NCBI GenBank assembly: GCA_002433075.1
Contig: DJHM01000058.1
Coordinates: 507 to 28,434 of the forward strand
Source of the DNA: Latescibacteria bacterium UBA6620
GTDB taxonomy: Bacteria; Latescibacterota; UBA2968
Direction of reading: 5' to 3'
Length of the DNA stretch: 27,928 nt
The translations under genes were made by a program, and so were the position numbers. Position 1 is the first letter of the stretch, and every line of letters starts with the position of its first letter. Below, one piece after another: positions 24,558-27,928 of the stretch. The notes under the pieces were generated by a model. The model worked only from the letters and a program-made list of their open reading frames with translations, was not told the origin of the DNA and searched no databases.

Positions 24558-25672
24558 AGATCACGGGGTTCGAGACGGTGCCGATCGAAGGTCGGGCGAT
24601 GATTCTGAAGATGCACACGGACGAAGGCCTGACCGGGTTCGGCGAGCCGATGAACTACGAACACTGGCGCGTGGTTGCCCAGGCGGTTGAGGATATGGCG
24701 GAATACCTAGTGGGTAGGGATCCCTTTCAGATCGAGGATCACTGGCAGGCGATGTATCGATCCAGCTACACACGCAGCATGCCGATTCTGGTCGGGGCGC
24801 TGAGTGGAATCGAAATGGCCATGTGGGATGTGATGGGAAAGGCGCTGGGGGTTCCCTGCTGGAAGCTGTTCGGGGGATCCGTGAGGCGCAGAGTGAGGGT
24901 TTACACGGGCATCGGCGGAGGGGAATCGCTTGTCGATGTGGCGCAACAGAGGGTTGAAGAGGGGTTCACGGCGTTGAAGATGGGCGGGTCTCCGAAGCCG
25001 GTCCGCTACGTGGACAACGCGAAGACGGTGAAAGACGTGGTTGCGCGAGTGGCCGCCGTCCGGGAGGCTGTGGGAGATGAAATCGACATTGCCGTCGATC
25101 TCCACCGACGGTTCAGCCCGGCAATGGCGACGATCGTCGTCAAGGAACTCGAGCCGTTTCATCTGTTGTTCGCCGAGGAGCCCTGTCACCCGGAAAACGA
25201 CAAGCCGCTCCGGGATCTTGCCCGCTCGACCACGGTCCCGATCGCGACGGGGGAACGGCATCTGACACGTTGGGGCTTTCGCGAGATCGTCGAAACGGAA
25301 GCGTGTGCGGTGCTGCAGCCGGACATCCGCCATTGCGGGGGAATGTCCGAATTGAGGAAGATCGCGAATCTTGCGGAGACCCACTACATCGCAATCGCGC
25401 CACACAACGCGGCCGGCCCCGTCGGAGTGGCTGCGTCGATTCACGTGATGGCGACCGTTCCAAACTTCCTGATCTGCGAAGGAGGGCACAAGCTGGGTCA
25501 GGATCTATTCAACACCCCGCTGACGTTCAAGGATGGTTTCATCGAGTTGCCCGAGGGGCCCGGTTTGGGAGTGGACATGGAAGATGCCGCACTCGAAGCC
25601 GTGCGAGACGAAACCTACCGGTCTCGGGGTATGTTTTGGCACGAAGACGACGGATCGTTTGCCGACTACTAA
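24554..25672 (+). CDS. Galactonate-dehydratase-like enolase-superfamily enzyme
   Basis: 372 residues. Barrel residues match the galactonate/gluconate dehydratase branch: D182 and H184 in VDLHRRF, E208 in FAEEPCHPEN, E234 in ATGERHLTRW, D257 in QPDIRHCGG and H284 in APHNAAGPVG. The His two residues after the first metal Asp, together with H284, are the acid/base pair of these sugar-acid dehydratases. Start is GTG at 24554 with GGGAGG 5 nt upstream, overlapping the preceding SDR stop. An SDR oxidising a sugar or uronate followed by a dehydratase fits a non-phosphorylative oxidation route to a 2-keto-3-deoxy acid; the sugar is unknown. Confidence 0.9.
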   Translation: MKITGFETVPIEGRAMILKMHTDEGLTGFGEPMNYEHWRVVAQAVEDMAEYLVGRDPFQIEDHWQAMYRSSYTRSMPILVGALSGIEMAMWDVMGKALGVPCWKLFGGSVRRRVRVYTGIGGGESLVDVAQQRVEEGFTALKMGGSPKPVRYVDNAKTVKDVVARVAAVREAVGDEIDIAVDLHRRFSPAMATIVVKELEPFHLLFAEEPCHPENDKPLRDLARSTTVPIATGERHLTRWGFREIVETEACAVLQPDIRHCGGMSELRKIANLAETHYIAIAPHNAAGPVGVAASIHVMATVPNFLICEGGHKLGQDLFNTPLTFKDGFIELPEGPGLGVDMEDAALEAVRDETYRSRGMFWHEDDGSFADY

Positions 25673-25784
25673 GACCGGAGAAAGGCCAGGGACCATCTCT
25701 CACGTTTTTTCGAGACCGGCTCCGCACACGGAATACGCGGAAGGTTGTCGTGCGGTAACGCTGGACCTGAGAAGGTTCGTGTGG

Positions 25785-26984
25785 ATGGTCCTGTCGTTTT
25801 GTTCGCTCGGCACGGTCGTGCTGGTGTCGGAGGGCGTCTACGCGGCGAACGATGAGGCCCTTACCCTTCGGCAGGAATACAACACGGTCACAGCGCGTAT
25901 CGACAGTCTTGTGCGGACGATGGGAGTGGACGATCGAAACGCGCTCGACACGACGCGCCTGCCGGAGGAGTTGGAAACATCAATCGTGCCGGATGGGCGC
26001 GATGTGGTGTTGATCTTCTGGGCGGATGACGAAGCAAAGGTCTGGGTCAACGACTACTTCGTTGGAGAAACCCGACTGACGCCGATCGAGGTCATTGTGC
26101 CCTCTCTGTATCTTCGGTCGACCAACCGCATTCGAGTTCGCTGCTGGGACACGGACTGGGTGGAGAGCGGTCTTTTACTGGGTCTCTACCTTCGGGGTGA
26201 AGGTGGCACACTACATCCTATTGTCACGAGTGACGCGTCCTGGGAAGGGGTGGGAGGGTCGGTCGAGGAGATTGCCTATGCCCATAGCTTGCCCGACATC
26301 CCCGACGCGGAAGTTGTCTGGGGGCCACGGGTCTTTGGCCTCGTCGAGATGACGAAGTCGTTCGACAGAACCCACATCAGAGAGGCGGCCGCACGAGATG
26401 CGAACCAGGCGAGAGGCGAGGCCCGCGAAATGCGGTATCACGACTTCGTTGGGCAACTGGCCTTACTTGAGTCAGAGCGATCCCGTCTGTCGGAGGAACT
26501 GCGGAGTCGAGCTACCGCGTCTGCGGTGCCCGGGTTTTCCGGCGCGGGGGTCGGAGCAGGGTTGACGCTGGGCAAGGCGGGCCCCCTCGAGGAAAAAGCG
26601 TCGCGCCCTGTTTCCGCAGCGGTTGGCCGCTGGGCGAAGACTCTGCGACCAGCGATACGGAAGCTTGTCTACCCGGATCGCCGTCACTTGCGCGGTGAAG
26701 GATCCGCCACCGAAGCTGGAGAGGCGCCAGCATCTGGAGACGAACACGGTGATCGTACCGCGACCTATCGGCCCCCGAGCGACCGGCGTAATTCCCAGCC
26801 CGGGATGGAGACGGGATCGAGTTCAGACGATGGCGGGGGGGGCGGGGCGCCCGCCATCCCGTCCGGAGGCGGTGGAGGGAGGGCGACTCGCCTCGGTCTG
26901 CTGATCCCAACCGGAATTCTTTCGGCGTATGTGTTGTTCGTACTTCTGCAGTTGCGTAAGGCGCGTGTCAGGGAGGCTGTGTGA
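25785..26984 (+). CDS. Exported beta-sandwich/coiled-coil protein with C-terminal membrane anchor
   Basis: About 399 residues from ATG 25785 (AGAAGG 9 nt upstream; GTG 25779 is the alternative). Residues 1-20 look like a signal peptide ending in VYA. A short helical part follows, then a galactose-binding-like beta-sandwich (about 72-150): WADDEAKVWVNDYFVGET, LRSTNRIRVRCWDTD and TSDASW. Residues about 195-245 are a charged coiled coil (REAAARDANQARGEAREMRY onward). A Gly/Ser/Pro-rich linker leads to one C-terminal span (about 368-390) and a short basic tail. The stop overlaps the next start (GTGA), coupling it to a MotA/TolQ/ExbB-type channel protein. Likely a periplasmic protein anchored next to that channel; the family is not recognised. 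Confidence 0.72.
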   Translation: MVLSFCSLGTVVLVSEGVYAANDEALTLRQEYNTVTARIDSLVRTMGVDDRNALDTTRLPEELETSIVPDGRDVVLIFWADDEAKVWVNDYFVGETRLTPIEVIVPSLYLRSTNRIRVRCWDTDWVESGLLLGLYLRGEGGTLHPIVTSDASWEGVGGSVEEIAYAHSLPDIPDAEVVWGPRVFGLVEMTKSFDRTHIREAAARDANQARGEAREMRYHDFVGQLALLESERSRLSEELRSRATASAVPGFSGAGVGAGLTLGKAGPLEEKASRPVSAAVGRWAKTLRPAIRKLVYPDRRHLRGEGSATEAGEAPASGDEHGDRTATYRPPSDRRNSQPGMETGSSSDDGGGGGAPAIPSGGGGGRATRLGLLIPTGILSAYVLFVLLQLRKARVREAV

Positions 26985-27760
26985 ACTGGATCGAGATCGT
27001 GCTGGCCGTCGTTTTCGTGGCGGCTTCGGCTGTGGCGGGGGCCCTGGCACTGTTGCAACGAGCCGAGTTCGTGTGTAAGGACGAGGCTCGGTTTGGGCTG
27101 ATGAAGGGCAATGCGCCCTTGATCGGCGCCATCATCGGGGGCGTGGCAGGACTGTGTGCGGGCGTGCTGCTCGTGTACTACACCTTCACGGCTCCCAGGC
27201 CGACCAGTTGGATCGAATGGGCAGGACGTGGTTCCTATCTCCTGATAATCGGCGCGTTCGCTGGCCACCTGAATCTACTCGTCCACTTGTGGCAACGGGT
27301 TCTGGACGAAGAAGCTGCAACGGAGACGGGAAATGATTCGGGGCCTTTCCAGCCGACGCTCACGATTCTGCGCAGAAGCGAGTTCAGGCAACTCCAGGAG
27401 GGCGGCCACGAGGGGCCGGACCTTCGGACCCGAGACGACGAGGTCGTTGAACGACTCATTGCCGTGATCGGCGATCGCGGCATCGACGGGCAGCGTGCGC
27501 TCAGTCGCCTACCCTTCTATGGATACCTGGGAACGGTCTGCGGCATCCTGCTGATGGCTAACGAGTTGACGCGACTGGATGAAGCGACGGAATCTTTCCA
27601 GGTGCTCCGCGACATGGCCAGCGGCTTGGTCCTTGCGTTCCAGACGACGCTGGCCGCATTACTTGCCTACCTGCCGTTGCGGAAGGCTTTCGATATGCTG
27701 CTGAGTCACGTGGCACAGGTGGAGAGGGCGTGGCTCGAAATGCGAGACGAGGAACAATGA
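26981..27760 (+). CDS. MotA/TolQ/ExbB-type proton-channel family protein
   Basis: 259 residues with about five hydrophobic segments (near 5-27, 45-70, 82-105, 175-197 and 213-240). The last two carry the family hallmark: RLPFYGYLGTVCGILLMANE, then a short loop and LVLAFQTTLAALLAYLPLR, like the GLLGTV...AL.TT.xGL spans of ExbB, TolQ and MotA. The cytoplasmic loop between spans three and four is charged and about 65 residues long. Start is GTG at 26981, preceded by GGGAGG and overlapping the previous stop by 4 nt. Such proteins pair with an ExbD/TolR/MotB-type partner to use the ion gradient; a candidate partner follows. Confidence 0.8.
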   Translation: MNWIEIVLAVVFVAASAVAGALALLQRAEFVCKDEARFGLMKGNAPLIGAIIGGVAGLCAGVLLVYYTFTAPRPTSWIEWAGRGSYLLIIGAFAGHLNLLVHLWQRVLDEEAATETGNDSGPFQPTLTILRRSEFRQLQEGGHEGPDLRTRDDEVVERLIAVIGDRGIDGQRALSRLPFYGYLGTVCGILLMANELTRLDEATESFQVLRDMASGLVLAFQTTLAALLAYLPLRKAFDMLLSHVAQVERAWLEMRDEEQ

Positions 27761-27778
27761 GAGAGGATCCTGTCCGAA

Positions 27779-27928
27779 GTGCGTAACCGCTTCCTGAAAC
27801 GGGCGACGGTCGAAATCGAGGAGCACGACGTCAGCAAGGAGTTGTTCCTCGGAATCATGATGCTGATGCTGACCCTGGGTATCATGATTCTGAACGTTTC
27901 CCAGCCCGTATGGCGGGTGCACCATCAC
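27779..27928 (+). CDS. ExbD/TolR/MotB-like single-span protein (partial, runs off right edge)
   Basis: An open frame from GTG 27779 to the window end gives 50 residues: a basic start (RNRFLKRA), a charged stretch, then a membrane span LFLGIMMLMLTLGIMILNV. AGGA lies 10 nt before the GTG. One N-terminal span directly after a MotA/TolQ/ExbB-type gene is the standard place and topology for ExbD, TolR or MotB. No aspartate is seen in the span, where these families usually have one near its start, although the glutamate of KELF lies at the membrane edge. The frame reads cleanly, but the start and family need the missing C-terminus. Confidence 0.55.
   Translation, partial: MRNRFLKRATVEIEEHDVSKELFLGIMMLMLTLGIMILNVSQPVWRVHHH

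Overview
The window is about 28 kb of compact, GC-rich bacterial DNA with roughly 20 protein genes, two of them broken, and one tRNA. The gene mix suggests an uncultured bacterium of the Latescibacterota/Poribacteria type. It has DUF6785/DUF6784 and OPT-like membrane proteins, phytanoyl-CoA dioxygenase-like (PhyH) proteins, enolase-superfamily dehydratases, Udh-like short-chain dehydrogenases and an M19 dipeptidase. The phylum is inferred from gene content only. TAG and TGA both end ordinary genes, so the genetic code looks standard.

Left edge (1-1179). A secreted cohesin-like protein is encoded on the minus strand and runs off the left edge. Its tail is a run of Gly-Gly-Pro-Gly-His heptapeptides, and this is what the five 21-bp tandem repeats at bases 1-105 encode. 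Its promoter has a good -10 and no clear -35, with two GTGA-N6-TCAC palindromes centred near -41.5 and -64.5, the layout of a CRP-type activated promoter. Next come a tRNA-Phe with terminator and promoter (minus strand) and a perfect TTGACA-17-TATAAT promoter facing right.

Block A (1180-11321, plus). A DUF6785/DUF6784 polytopic protein, a 1504-residue fusion of a degenerate M28 peptidase fold to an FtsX-type permease, a second OPT-like membrane protein with an inserted FN3-like region, a complete Crp/Fnr regulator, and a second cNMP-binding protein with no DNA-binding domain. Gaps are very short or genes overlap, so this is probably one operon. It is the best candidate for an undescribed system: an envelope or transport complex with its own regulators. 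The regulator keeps the residues CRP uses to read GTGA, matching the operators at the left edge.

Block B (11325-19550, plus). Mostly small-molecule enzymes: an extended SDR, an amidohydrolase/deacetylase-like enzyme, a PHP-domain protein, a broken PhyH gene, an M19 dipeptidase, an MDR dehydrogenase lacking zinc ligands, a DapF-like protein with both catalytic cysteines replaced by serine, and a SprT-like/DUF2786 protein.

Block C (19558-25672). An enolase-superfamily gene (minus) divergent from an intact PhyH gene (plus), a broken serine hydrolase (beta-lactamase class C fold), then two tandem Udh-like dehydrogenases translationally coupled to a galactonate-dehydratase-like enzyme. The last three look like a non-phosphorylative sugar or sugar-acid oxidation and dehydration module.

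Block D (25785-27928, plus). A secreted beta-sandwich/coiled-coil protein with a C-terminal membrane anchor, overlapped by a MotA/TolQ/ExbB-type channel protein and then the start of a one-span partner that runs off the right edge. This looks like an ion-driven motor pair coupled to an unfamiliar periplasmic partner.
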